A DNA stretch of 46,547 bases from Nitrosomonas sp. Lineage in GTDB: Bacteria > Pseudomonadota > Gammaproteobacteria > Burkholderiales > Nitrosomonadaceae. The DNA is taken from positions 1-46,547 of the forward strand of contig JAJFJK010000109.1 of the NCBI GenBank assembly GCA_021774075.1, given 5' to 3'. Within the stretch, counting starts at the first letter, position 1, and each line of letters opens with the position of its first letter. This document shows, piece by piece, positions 10,050-18,138 of this stretch. Made by a program: the position numbers and the translations under genes. The notes beneath the pieces were generated by a model. That model was given only the letters and a program-made list of their open reading frames with translations. It was not told the origin of the DNA and did no database searches.

Positions 10050-10087
10050 AAAAGCCACATATTGAACAACAATATGTGGCTTTTTTT
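10050..10087 (+). terminator. Rho-independent terminator after rplS
   Basis: A perfect 15-bp stem (AAAAGCCACATATTG / CAATATGTGGCTTTT) with a 5-nt loop AACAA, followed by a run of seven T residues. It lies 42 bp after the rplS stop and closes the rpsP operon. Its A-tract on the left would also give a U-tract for leftward transcripts, but the leftward gene arsC ends at 10110, so it may serve both. Confidence 0.92.
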
Positions 10088-10109
10088 AATCTATAAGCTA
10101 TGCCATCAA

Positions 10110-10457
10110 TTATAACAATGCGTTGACATTTTCCGGTGGGCGACACAACGCGGCTTTATCACCCCGCACAACAATTGGTCGCTGAATCAGATCCGGATTA
10201 TCCACCATCACTTGAACCAACTCATCGTCTGACATGGACATTACACCCAAATCACGCGCTAAAGATTCGTCTTTACGCAGCACATCACGCAATGAAACAT
10301 TTAACTTCTGCACCAGCTCCAGCAATTTCTCAACGGTTAACGGCGTTTCATAATAATTAATCGATTCAAAATCTTCGCCGCCATTATCTAAAATAGCGAG
10401 TGTTGCCCTGCATTTACTGCATGTTGGTTTCTGATAAATCGTTATCTTTTCACTCAT
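10110..10457 (-). CDS. ArsC/Spx-family thioredoxin-fold protein
   Basis: 115 aa, the normal ArsC size. It starts MSEKITIYQKPTCSKC with a CxxC pair (Cys13 and Cys16), which is the Spx/YfgD-like pattern rather than the single-cysteine motif of classical E. coli ArsC. The downstream signature DNPDLIQRPIVV is strongly conserved in the family and contributes the oxyanion-binding arginine. It could act as a glutaredoxin-dependent arsenate reductase, but no arsR, arsB or other ars gene is nearby, so the substrate is open. It converges on rplS with the shared terminator between them. Confidence 0.85.
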   Translation of the reverse strand: MSEKITIYQKPTCSKCRATLAILDNGGEDFESINYYETPLTVEKLLELVQKLNVSLRDVLRKDESLARDLGVMSMSDDELVQVMVDNPDLIQRPIVVRGDKAALCRPPENVNALL

Positions 10458-10505
10458 TTAATGCAACGTTCCTCTCAAAAAACAAAACTCCAACTAAACT
10501 TAATC

Positions 10506-11021
10506 TTACCTGACACCGCATTCAGATGATATCGCTTTATACGCAGCCGATGAGCCACTTAAGCCAAAAGTATCCGTTGTCGCTGTGTCACGCGAAGACA
10601 CGCCCTTGACCACCAGCGTGCTACCACGCCGTACCGCGTCAGCCAGTTTGCTATCAGTGGCATCGTCAGGGGCCCATGCTGAATCATCTTGTGTAAAAAG
10701 ACGAAAACTCTGATTATTTACTGAAACAGTCGCCTCACTGCCCGCTTTATACGTGTAACCGGCAATATAACTGAATACGTTCTTACTGCCTTCAGCGGGG
10801 CGGTGTGTAATTAAAGCAAAGATGTCACCACGTTTCTGGTAGTCGCCTTCATCCTTCTTAGGCTGGCTAACCATATAACAAACTTTACCGCTATTTTCCA
10901 TAAACATATATGCTTTCCAATCACCATGCTCACCCAACAGTTTGGGCTCCGATGCCTGAACTGAAGCACACAGCATAAAGATGGCACTAGAAATAAGTAA
11001 CTTTCTAAATTGTAGTTTCAT
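10506..11021 (-). CDS. Invasion-associated locus B (IalB)-like exported protein
   Basis: 171 aa with an obvious signal peptide (KLLISSAIFMLCASVQA, cleavage after about residue 23). The mature part (GDWKAYMF, CYMVSQPKK, several GS- and T-rich strands) matches the IalB family, named from Bartonella but widespread in non-pathogens. Probably periplasmic; molecular role unknown. Two cysteines in the mature chain (CYMV and the C-terminal SSECGVR) could pair. A gap of 106 bp separates it from the DUF2024 gene upstream. Confidence 0.8.
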   Translation of the reverse strand: MKLQFRKLLISSAIFMLCASVQASEPKLLGEHGDWKAYMFMENSGKVCYMVSQPKKDEGDYQKRGDIFALITHRPAEGSKNVFSYIAGYTYKAGSEATVSVNNQSFRLFTQDDSAWAPDDATDSKLADAVRRGSTLVVKGVSSRDTATTDTFGLSGSSAAYKAISSECGVR

Positions 11022-11127
11022 TTCTGGAACCTTAAGAATTTAGTAATAAGAACGATTCTTGATTATAAGCCCACTCAAAACAATTGAGACTTTCAAGCTA
11101 ACGATGTTGTAACAAAACAATGCTTAT

Positions 11128-11385
11128 CTATGAACAGCCTTCCATCTTGTAAATGTAGTAACCACTCTTGTTGATTTCATCAACCACATTCGGCGGTGCA
11201 CTTTGGCTATGGCAAAACTTGCATTCTTTGCTTGTAATGGTTGCATCCGCTTCATCAATTGAGACCAACCATTCTCTGGCATAATCAACTGCTTTCTGGT
11301 CATCTTTTACCGCAGTGAACACATCGAAGTGCATGACATGACCATCTTTTGCTTTAACGTACGTATCATAAACATGAATCTGCAT
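11128..11385 (-). CDS. DUF2024 family protein
   Basis: 85 aa, starting MQIHVYDTYVKAKDG with a good ribosome site AAAGGA. The segment VMHFDVFTAVKDDQKA and the cysteine pair in KECKFCHSQ are the family hallmarks. DUF2024 has a solved fold but no known function. The gene is flanked on both sides by more than 100 bp and seems monocistronic. The gap to the right (11386-11588) is AT-rich with no supported gene. Confidence 0.8.
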   Translation of the reverse strand: MQIHVYDTYVKAKDGHVMHFDVFTAVKDDQKAVDYAREWLVSIDEADATITSKECKFCHSQSAPPNVVDEINKSGYYIYKMEGCS

Positions 11386-11588
11386 ACTTTTTCCTTTTCA
11401 TCCTCTAACTTTTTAAAAACAAACTTTGATAATTGTAAACAGCATTGCAAAAAAACACCATGTTAATTTAGTATTTGAAATAATTGCCGCAGCAAATCAT
11501 TCCATTCATCGCACACTAAATCACAACCACAAAATCAAAAAACCGCTGCTTAAATCCCTATAAAACATCATAATTACAGAGATTTCTG

Positions 11589-12272
11589 TTATTTTCTACG
11601 CGCCACAATGACACCATCGCGTGTCGGATTTATAAATGCATCAAATGCCGGATCATCAAATATCATTTGATTATGCTGAACGATTGCCTCAGTCCAACCC
11701 GGCATAACATCAATAAAATTTTCTACGGCAACACGTCCATGCCACAAAACATTGTCCGCAATATAAAGTCCGCCTGGGCGTATACGATCCTTGGCCATTT
11801 GCCAAACTTCAGGATAATCGCCTTTATCGACATCGTTATAACAAATATCGAATAAGCCTTCGGTTTGCGAGAAAACATCCTGCGCCATACCGATATGAAA
11901 TTGCACTTGATTCCACAAATCCACAGACGTGAGATATTTCTCAGCACGCTCCATATTCAGTGGATCCGCATCACTACAAACAACCTGCCCTGCGGCACCT
12001 ACCGCCCGAACAAACCAATAAGCAGAATAACCATATCCACTGCCAAATTCAAACACACGCTTAGCATTAATCATTTTTGCCTGCGTTGCAAGAAAAACGC
12101 CCACTAAACGATCAACAATAGGGAAATGCTCCCGCCGTGCCAGTTCTTCCATTTCCAATAACACAGGATGATCGCTTGGCGCGACCAAACCTCGCATATA
12201 CGCTTCAATTACCGGATTAACGGGAATTAGAACACTTGGATTTTCTGTGGTTGGAGACCGTATATCAGTCAT
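11589..12272 (-). CDS. O-methyltransferase (family 3, CCoAOMT-like)
   Basis: 227-aa class I SAM-dependent methyltransferase. The AdoMet motif VFEFGSGYGYSAYW lies near residue 74, a Mg-binding-like acidic stretch is seen at YNDVDKGDYPEVW, and IRPGGLYIADNVLWHGRV is the post-motif typical of catechol/caffeoyl-CoA O-methyltransferases. The substrate cannot be told from sequence. The start ATG follows GGAGAAGAAA, a strong ribosome site. It sits beside the polysaccharide block but could be unrelated to it. Confidence 0.85.
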   Translation of the reverse strand: MTDIRSPTTENPSVLIPVNPVIEAYMRGLVAPSDHPVLLEMEELARREHFPIVDRLVGVFLATQAKMINAKRVFEFGSGYGYSAYWFVRAVGAAGQVVCSDADPLNMERAEKYLTSVDLWNQVQFHIGMAQDVFSQTEGLFDICYNDVDKGDYPEVWQMAKDRIRPGGLYIADNVLWHGRVAVENFIDVMPGWTEAIVQHNQMIFDDPAFDAFINPTRDGVIVARRK

Positions 12273-12352
12273 TTTCTTCTCCTAAAAAACGAAAAACCTA
12301 ACATTATTGATCTAATCGTTTTATTTCAACTGCAACGCATTAAAATCTGCAA

Positions 12353-13327
12353 TCACTTTGTAGCCACTAATACGCACTCTTCACCCGAAGATTTATTTTT
12401 TTTAAACATCAAGCTTGCTGAAATCTGAAATGACAACCCCCTTAGTACATCACGTAACGTTACTAACCGACAATCATCCCTGCTCTCTTCCAGCGATAAC
12501 TGACTGCCTTGACCAATTCCATCTGCGCTCACTGCTGTCGTCCAGCAGCGTTGATGACTAAAACCTGCTTTTTGTGAAACCTGATTTAGCGTATCACAAG
12601 CAAACAAATGCAAGTGTCTGGGTGGTTCGAGACCACGCCAACCCTCACCAAATTTGAGGTGACCATAACTCTCCGCATTGGGTGTCAGCAATACCAACAA
12701 ACCGTTTTTCCTTAGCAAATTACAACAGGCCGACAATAGCGCCACAGGATCATGCACATGCTCAATGACATGACTCATAATTATCACATCATATTTTTCC
12801 TGCGGCAAAGTCATTGTTTCGAGTGAGCCCAAATGTACATCAATTGCCCATTTTTCACGCACATATTGCGCTGCCACAGGATCAATTTCCTGCCCCATCA
12901 CATTCCAGCCTAAAGTCTTCATACGGGCCAATCTTTTGCCACTACCGCAGCCCACTTCCAACAAACGCCCTATGGGCACTTGATCCAGATACATTCGTTT
13001 GTAACGCCTGCGTTCAGCACGCATACGCAGCAGTGTAATAATTAGCTTATGGAAGATGGCTCGAAATAGCCGTGCCAATGGCGTCCAGCGAGTGTTTTTT
13101 GTCTGGTTATGGGTATAGTAATTCTTATACGCCTTGCCGATCTCGTCAACCGTTGGCATGGGATCAAGCCAGATAAGACCACAACCCAAGTTAACACACT
13201 TCTTGAAGGTCCATTTCCCGGGTGCCCCAAAAAGGCGATCGACAAGATCCCGGTACAAAACCGCCCCTTCACCGCCACATAAATAGCAATTAGTGCGTAT
13301 TTCCGTAGCAATACCTCCTTCCAACAT
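12353..13327 (-). CDS. SAM-dependent methyltransferase with N-terminal cysteine cluster
   Basis: 324 aa from the ATG at 13325-13327, which overlaps the stop of the upstream gene as TAATG; a longer reading adds 16 residues. The N-terminus has a CxxC (NCYLCGG) and a second cysteine pair in KKCVNLGCGLIW, probably a zinc site. The AdoMet motif LLEVGCGSGKRLARM is near residue 125, and DVIIMSHVIEHVHDP is a Methyltransf_23-type post motif. Such proteins are common in LPS and capsule clusters, where they methylate sugars. Translational coupling to the O-antigen ligase-like gene supports a polysaccharide role. Confidence 0.82.
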   Translation of the reverse strand: MLEGGIATEIRTNCYLCGGEGAVLYRDLVDRLFGAPGKWTFKKCVNLGCGLIWLDPMPTVDEIGKAYKNYYTHNQTKNTRWTPLARLFRAIFHKLIITLLRMRAERRRYKRMYLDQVPIGRLLEVGCGSGKRLARMKTLGWNVMGQEIDPVAAQYVREKWAIDVHLGSLETMTLPQEKYDVIIMSHVIEHVHDPVALLSACCNLLRKNGLLVLLTPNAESYGHLKFGEGWRGLEPPRHLHLFACDTLNQVSQKAGFSHQRCWTTAVSADGIGQGSQLSLEESRDDCRLVTLRDVLRGLSFQISASLMFKKNKSSGEECVLVATK

Positions 13328-14547
13328 TATTTCTTTTCCTGAATCATTGATGAGAATTTTTCTCTTTGCCAACAAACAATTATCGCTGTAACAACCAATA
13401 GCAAAATCGGGATTCTAGTATAAAGCATAAATGTATCTGACAGTCCCGCAAAAAATATATAGCTGACTAAAGTTACCCCCAAAATTGGAAGTTTTTGCGC
13501 ACTAAACATCCTATACCAACTCCATAAAAAGAAAGCAAAAACCAGCATGCCAAGCATGCCCAAATGCATACCTATTTCTATCCAATCATGATGATAGTGG
13601 GAAGTGCTATGGAATTCTGGCAAACCCCTGTAAATCCCCCCTTTATAGGTCTCAATCACGTCGTCAAAATATTGTTCGCCGTTACCCGTACCATAACCTA
13701 GATACAGCCGCTTAGAAATGGCGTCAAAACCCACATCCCACATGGCGAGTCGATACCCCACACTGGTACTGTAATTGCCTTGCTGAAATTGCGCCATATC
13801 CTGTTTAGCCAAAATAAATCGCTCTTGAAATGTACTGCTACTGAAAGCAAAGACAACAGTAACAATTATCAATGAGAATAAAATACTCATGAGTTTTCTA
13901 ATTTCTATGCGAAATTGCAAAGAAATCAGCAATGGAATTGTCGCAAGTGTCGCCAGAAGAATACCTCTGCCATTCTGATTAAATTGCAAAAACAATAGTG
14001 CAAGTGCAATAGCCCACAACAATATTCTCAAACTTGTTGAACGACTAATACATGCAAAATAAATGGCTAAAATAACACTTAATCCAAGTAAGGATGAAAA
14101 ACTCAAATAAGAAATATTTAAAAATGGGACACCAAGCGCATCCATTGCAACCCATTGATAAATACCTATTGACAGAACACCTAAATACCCAAAAGCCAAC
14201 ACGCCAATGACCCATGGCAAACGTTCTTTATTTAAGAGGGAAAGGAAAGGAATAAAAATCAACAAAATAAAATATTTTGTCCATTTATGACGTCCTTCCC
14301 CAGGAGAATCACCCCAAAGCAAACCTAGCAACAACATAAGACACAAAATAACAATCGCCTGCACCAATGGCTCAGTGAATGTTTGTTTGAGTCTCAATAA
14401 ACCACCATCAATAACCCAGGCAAGTATAAGCATCGGAAAAAGAAACAAGTAAAGCGCTTTAATCCATAGTCCTAAGCAAAACAAGAGTAATGCGAACTTT
14501 ATTAGTCGTTCTCGCCATATAAAATTAAGCGCTATCAACTTAATCAA
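13327..14547 (-). CDS. O-antigen ligase / polymerase-family membrane protein
   Basis: About 406 aa with ten or more hydrophobic segments. The large periplasmic loop contains YLGYGTGNGEQYF and STSHYHHDWIEIGMHLG, the Wzy_C/WaaL signature with an N-x-H-type catalytic region. Members ligate O-antigen to lipid A core or polymerise repeat units; the two cannot be separated here. The start appears to be a TTG (14545-14547) with GGAG seven bases upstream; no ATG is available close by. It precedes and overlaps the methyltransferase gene. Confidence 0.85.
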   Translation of the reverse strand: MIKLIALNFIWRERLIKFALLLFCLGLWIKALYLFLFPMLILAWVIDGGLLRLKQTFTEPLVQAIVILCLMLLLGLLWGDSPGEGRHKWTKYFILLIFIPFLSLLNKERLPWVIGVLAFGYLGVLSIGIYQWVAMDALGVPFLNISYLSFSSLLGLSVILAIYFACISRSTSLRILLWAIALALLFLQFNQNGRGILLATLATIPLLISLQFRIEIRKLMSILFSLIIVTVVFAFSSSTFQERFILAKQDMAQFQQGNYSTSVGYRLAMWDVGFDAISKRLYLGYGTGNGEQYFDDVIETYKGGIYRGLPEFHSTSHYHHDWIEIGMHLGMLGMLVFAFFLWSWYRMFSAQKLPILGVTLVSYIFFAGLSDTFMLYTRIPILLLVVTAIIVCWQREKFSSMIQEKK

Positions 14548-14686
14548 CCTGTAACTCCGTCATGTTTCCATACTCTAGAATTTAAAAAACTCTGCCGAGC
14601 AATGTGTAAACAACATTCCCTTTTATTTATGACAAGACACCATTCATTGCAGCATCGAGATGAATTTACCGTAGCGTATTGCTTGA

Positions 14687-15706
14687 TTACCCTTCCAACG
14701 TCTTGACTTCAATTTTTCGTAAACGAGCAAAAAAAGCCAGCATTCCCTTCACTTGTGGTGGAATGTCAGGCAAAACCCATACGCCTGAAATACGTTTATC
14801 CTTACGAAAAAACCCCCGCAACATGAGTTTACACACCATGAATAGACTCGCACGGCTATTACGCATACGCAAACAAAAAAGTGATGGCGCTGGCACAGGT
14901 GTTAGCCAACACACATTCCCGCCTTGTCGAAAAATATCTTCAATAGCACTTTGCAGTTCAATCGAAAGATCTGTTAGTACACAACAATTTGAGACCAGAA
15001 GAATATTGCGACTTGCGACAGGATAGCGAGAAAGATAAATTGCACGATTTTGTGTCATAAGGCGGCGATATGCCCTACCCCGACCAAACGTTCCACCCTC
15101 TTTGTGAGAAATATAAACACTCGGGTGCACACCCATTCTCCAACCTTGCCGGTCAAGTCTGCGGCCCAAATCAATATCTTCGTAGTAACCCCGACCGAAG
15201 ATCGAATCAAATCCACCAATTTCCAGAAACACGCGACGCCGAATCAAAAAAGCATGACCCTGAAAACGATATACCTGCAAATAGCCACCGGGTCTGCGTA
15301 AGTAGCGGCTCAGATTATCAGCGCATAGCTTGTAATGAACAGGGCTAATAACTGCCAGCTCCGAGTCAGCAGCAAATGCAGCGCATAATTGCGGCAAAAT
15401 ATTTTCATAGATCTCAGTATCGGAATTGAGCACCAGCACAAAATCAGCGTCAGAACGTGCTATTGCAGCATTTACTGATTGACCGAAACCTTGATTTTCT
15501 GGCGCATGATAAACATGGATTTGATCATACTGAAGATTATCCAGCATCGTATGTGTGCAATCATTTGATGCATCATCATGAATACTAATCTGCCGTACAT
15601 TTTGGCCAATGTGTGTAACGACCGAGTCAATACACCGCTTTGTCAGTTCCGGCGCATTGTAAACAGGAATCACCACATCAACAGATGGCAATGCTAACTC
15701 AGTCAT
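14687..15706 (-). CDS. Glycosyltransferase family 2 protein
   Basis: 339 aa. GT-A fold shown by VDVVIPVYNAPELTK at the N-terminus and the metal-binding DxD-like LNSDTE near residue 98, then GGFDSIFGRGYYEDIDLGRR as the GT2 acceptor-side motif. It likely adds a sugar, possibly rhamnose, to a surface polysaccharide, on the cytoplasmic face. The C-terminal 90 residues (VSNCCVLTDLSIELQ onward) look like a short extra domain I do not recognise. 139 bp separate it from the ligase-like gene to its left. Confidence 0.88.
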   Translation of the reverse strand: MTELALPSVDVVIPVYNAPELTKRCIDSVVTHIGQNVRQISIHDDASNDCTHTMLDNLQYDQIHVYHAPENQGFGQSVNAAIARSDADFVLVLNSDTEIYENILPQLCAAFAADSELAVISPVHYKLCADNLSRYLRRPGGYLQVYRFQGHAFLIRRRVFLEIGGFDSIFGRGYYEDIDLGRRLDRQGWRMGVHPSVYISHKEGGTFGRGRAYRRLMTQNRAIYLSRYPVASRNILLVSNCCVLTDLSIELQSAIEDIFRQGGNVCWLTPVPAPSLFCLRMRNSRASLFMVCKLMLRGFFRKDKRISGVWVLPDIPPQVKGMLAFFARLRKIEVKTLEG

Positions 15707-15733
15707 AACAACAAGATATTTCCCTGTATGGCA

Positions 15734-15753
15734 CTAGCACTCCTTCAACTTTA
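15734..15753. repeat. M2 terminal repeat remnant, left half
   Basis: CTAGCACTCCTTCAACTT matches the outer end of the M2 elements at 32342 and 33046 at 17 of 18 positions, including the CTAG target. The continuation (TTGATATTT-CGGATACA) resumes at 15895-15912 on the far side of M1 copy B. So an M1 element has jumped into a solo M2 terminus. Confidence 0.75.
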
Positions 15754-15894
15754 GGGCGCTTCTAAAAATTCAGAGTTCGCCCAAATGCAAGGCACAGAAA
15801 AAATTTCGCAGCGCAGCATATGTCTGATATGTAAGCAATAAATTTTTTCTGTAACACAGCAGTTGGGATAAAATCTGGATTTTTAGAAGTGCCC
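15754..15894. repeat. M1 palindromic element, copy B (141 bp), nested in an M2 end
   Basis: Same length, orientation and core as copy A, with ends GGGCGCTTCTAAAAA and TTTTTAGAAGTGCCC. It interrupts an M2 terminal sequence, with TTTA on the left and TTGA on the right as an imperfect 4-bp target duplication. It lies between the stop of the GT-B-like gene at 15917 and the start of the GT2 gene at 15706, so it would be transcribed with the polysaccharide genes. Confidence 0.9.
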
Positions 15895-15916
15895 TTGATA
15901 TTTACGGATACAACGT

Positions 15917-17218
15917 TTAAGAGGCAATCACTAAATTATCAACGACTGGTTTATCTATTTGTACTTGCCCCTCCAGCAACTTAACATAGCGACCCAAAAC
16001 ATCGACACCACCGACATCTATCATTTCTTGCAAAAAGCGTTGACGGTGTTCTTCGATATAATAATCTTCACAACCATCCGACAGAAACCCTGCAATCTTT
16101 TCATACACATCGTCTCGGCACCGCAACTCAGTCTCCGGCATAAAAAAAGCAGTTGCAGAACGACCTGCATGCAGATAATCCGCCGCCAGCACAGGTTTTC
16201 TTGCTTTAACCGCTTCATATACAACTGAGGTGGCAAGCTCAATAATTACATCCGCCCAATCCAACAAATGAATTGAATGCACGTCATCATTGACCATAGT
16301 CACATTTGGCAGTCGCCGTAGTTTGGCGTCATTAGTTAAAGACTGTTTCCAACCACCACGCGTATGCGGTTTTATAGCCAGTTCCACACCCGGAAAAGCA
16401 GCGATCACTTGCACCACCTCCCCAACCTCTTCCCAGAAAGTTGTATAATTTTTTTTTCTAAGAAACATGGCGACCTTGAGTCGGCTATCAGATTGAGCTA
16501 ATGGTGAAGGTGGTAATATGGTAGCCAACTTTGCCAGCCATTCGTCACAATAACGCGGCGAGCCCAGTACAGCAATTTTATGATTATCGAATAAAGGACG
16601 GAAACGCACGGAACAAAACTCATTTGGCACAACCACCTGATCAAACATCCCAGCGGCAGAAAATGAAGTATCCGGCTCAAGTACCCACTCGCCCCGGCGT
16701 ATCAATTGACTGGCATGAGGACTATCACCATGCGGCAGAGAAACTGTCCCAAAACCCATGTTACGTGCCATAGACACGAATGTTTCAACCCATTCCACAC
16801 AAATATATGAATTTCTTTCTATCCAGTCGAAAGCAACAACACCTTGCTTTTTATCTTTAAAACTATAATCCAATAAGCGATTGGTGACACGCTGCCAAAC
16901 CGGTTCACGTTTTTTAAAATCATATGCACGGTTAAAATATTTAACCAATGGACTAAAAGCAGAATCTTGTGCGCTACGCACCAGCATTAACATTTGTAAT
17001 CGCCACAACATAAACTCAAATCTGGGCAATATTTCTTGGATATGAACAAGTTGCACCCCATTGAGTTTACGCAGAAATTCAATGCGATAATCCCGCATAA
17101 ACCGTTTCTTTCCAAGCAATACAACATCACAACAATGACCAGAATCCACCCACTTGAAAATGACCGGGGTCATATGATCAATATCGTTATAATGACGCAG
17201 GAAAAACAGTGCTTTCAT
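15917..17218 (-). CDS. Putative GT-B-type glycosyltransferase, paralogue 1
   Basis: 433 aa, not assignable to a named family by eye. It starts MKALFFLRHYNDIDH and carries LPHGDSPHASQLIRRGEW in the middle, VAMFLRKKNYTTFWEE, then AIKPHTRGGW and a C-terminal VIIELATSVVYEAVKARKPVLAADYLHAG. The last block, a conserved acidic/serine nucleotide-binding-like segment before a Rossmann strand, resembles the C-terminal half of GT-B enzymes such as CDP-glycerol transferases and capsule Kdo transferases. It is paralogous along its full length to the protein at 18139-19407. Cytoplasmic, no signal peptide. Function in surface glycan assembly is inferred from the neighbours. Confidence 0.7.
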   Translation of the reverse strand: MKALFFLRHYNDIDHMTPVIFKWVDSGHCCDVVLLGKKRFMRDYRIEFLRKLNGVQLVHIQEILPRFEFMLWRLQMLMLVRSAQDSAFSPLVKYFNRAYDFKKREPVWQRVTNRLLDYSFKDKKQGVVAFDWIERNSYICVEWVETFVSMARNMGFGTVSLPHGDSPHASQLIRRGEWVLEPDTSFSAAGMFDQVVVPNEFCSVRFRPLFDNHKIAVLGSPRYCDEWLAKLATILPPSPLAQSDSRLKVAMFLRKKNYTTFWEEVGEVVQVIAAFPGVELAIKPHTRGGWKQSLTNDAKLRRLPNVTMVNDDVHSIHLLDWADVIIELATSVVYEAVKARKPVLAADYLHAGRSATAFFMPETELRCRDDVYEKIAGFLSDGCEDYYIEEHRQRFLQEMIDVGGVDVLGRYVKLLEGQVQIDKPVVDNLVIAS

Positions 17219-17276
17219 AACACCAACCTTCGCTCGTGATAAATAAGACAGTAGAAAAAAAGGTTAAAAAATTATA

Positions 17277-17312
17277 GGGCACTTCTAAAAATCCAGATTT
17301 TTAGAAGTGCCC
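17277..17312. repeat. M1 minimal derivative: 36-bp near-perfect palindrome at the FkbM stop codon
   Basis: GGGCACTTCTAAAAA, a 6-nt loop TCCAGA, then TTTTTAGAAGTGCCC. Only the two M1 termini remain. It is flanked on both sides by TATA (17273-17276 and 17313-17316), a clean 4-bp duplication. The pre-insertion site AAAAATTATAATTTTT was itself palindromic, so the hairpin stem extends to about 25 bp. Because it lies at the 3' end of the FkbM gene and is followed by T-rich sequence, it may now act as a terminator. Confidence 0.88.
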
Positions 17313-18076
17313 TATAATTTTTCAAAAACAAAACATGTCTCACCCCAATTCTTGGTCGTTTTATATTTCACTTCAAGACCAGCTTGTTGCATTAAAGCAA
17401 TGGCCTCATTCTGCTCCTGTGACGTTCCCAATTCAATAATGACAGACTTCAGATCAGGGTGCGCTAACACATGCTTAGCGCCTTTTAGGATGGAAATCTC
17501 AATGCCATCAACATCGATCTTAATATAATTAGGATACGGGAATCCCCATTTTTCGCTCAAATCATCCAACGTCACACCAAACATACCTTGCGTATGCGTA
17601 GCAGATATCTTCATATTTTCAATATCTTCTTTACCAAACTGGGATCGATTTCCGCCAGGAATAAATTTTGGTATATAGAGTGTTGAGAATTCAGTACAAC
17701 CAGAAACAGCAACACAATAAGATAAAATATTTTTTCTCAGATTATTTAAAAATATATTTTTGTTAAGTGCGTAATAATTATTACTCTGCGGTTCGAAAGC
17801 ATATACTTTGACACTGTCGCCATATTTCTTTGCCGGGTATAAAGAATACTGACCGATATTTGCACCAATATCAAAATAGCATGTATTGGACTCAAAATTA
17901 TCGATCCAATCAAGTGTTTCTGGTTCTTTAATGGAATAGCTTTGTGCTCGCTTAAGCGTCCGCCGGTGTTCCACTGAAATCAGTAGTGACTGACCCCGGA
18001 CTTTAATTTTAGTGTACCCGCCTTTAACCTTATAGGCGGCTACTACCAGATTATTTAATATATTTTTTAGAAGCAT
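17312..18076 (-). CDS. FkbM family methyltransferase
   Basis: 254 aa. The FkbM signature is clear: YFDIGANIGQYSLY near residue 68, VYAFEPQSNNYYAL, and NYIKIDVDGIEISILKGA near the C-terminus. These SAM-dependent enzymes O-methylate sugars and are frequent in polysaccharide clusters. It lies between the two GT-B-like paralogues. Its stop codon TAG is formed at the junction with the M1 palindrome; without the insertion the same position would read TAA, so the protein is unchanged. Confidence 0.88.
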   Translation of the reverse strand: MLLKNILNNLVVAAYKVKGGYTKIKVRGQSLLISVEHRRTLKRAQSYSIKEPETLDWIDNFESNTCYFDIGANIGQYSLYPAKKYGDSVKVYAFEPQSNNYYALNKNIFLNNLRKNILSYCVAVSGCTEFSTLYIPKFIPGGNRSQFGKEDIENMKISATHTQGMFGVTLDDLSEKWGFPYPNYIKIDVDGIEISILKGAKHVLAHPDLKSVIIELGTSQEQNEAIALMQQAGLEVKYKTTKNWGETCFVFEKL

Positions 18077-18138
18077 TACCCTATCGCAAATTATAGTAAT
18101 GGAAACTCAATGCATACAAGGCAACCTATGTTCTGCAA

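Noticed and set aside
10110..10457. Part of an arsenic resistance operon
   Set aside because: No arsR, arsB, arsH or acr3 nearby; CxxC active site favours the Spx/YfgD branch.
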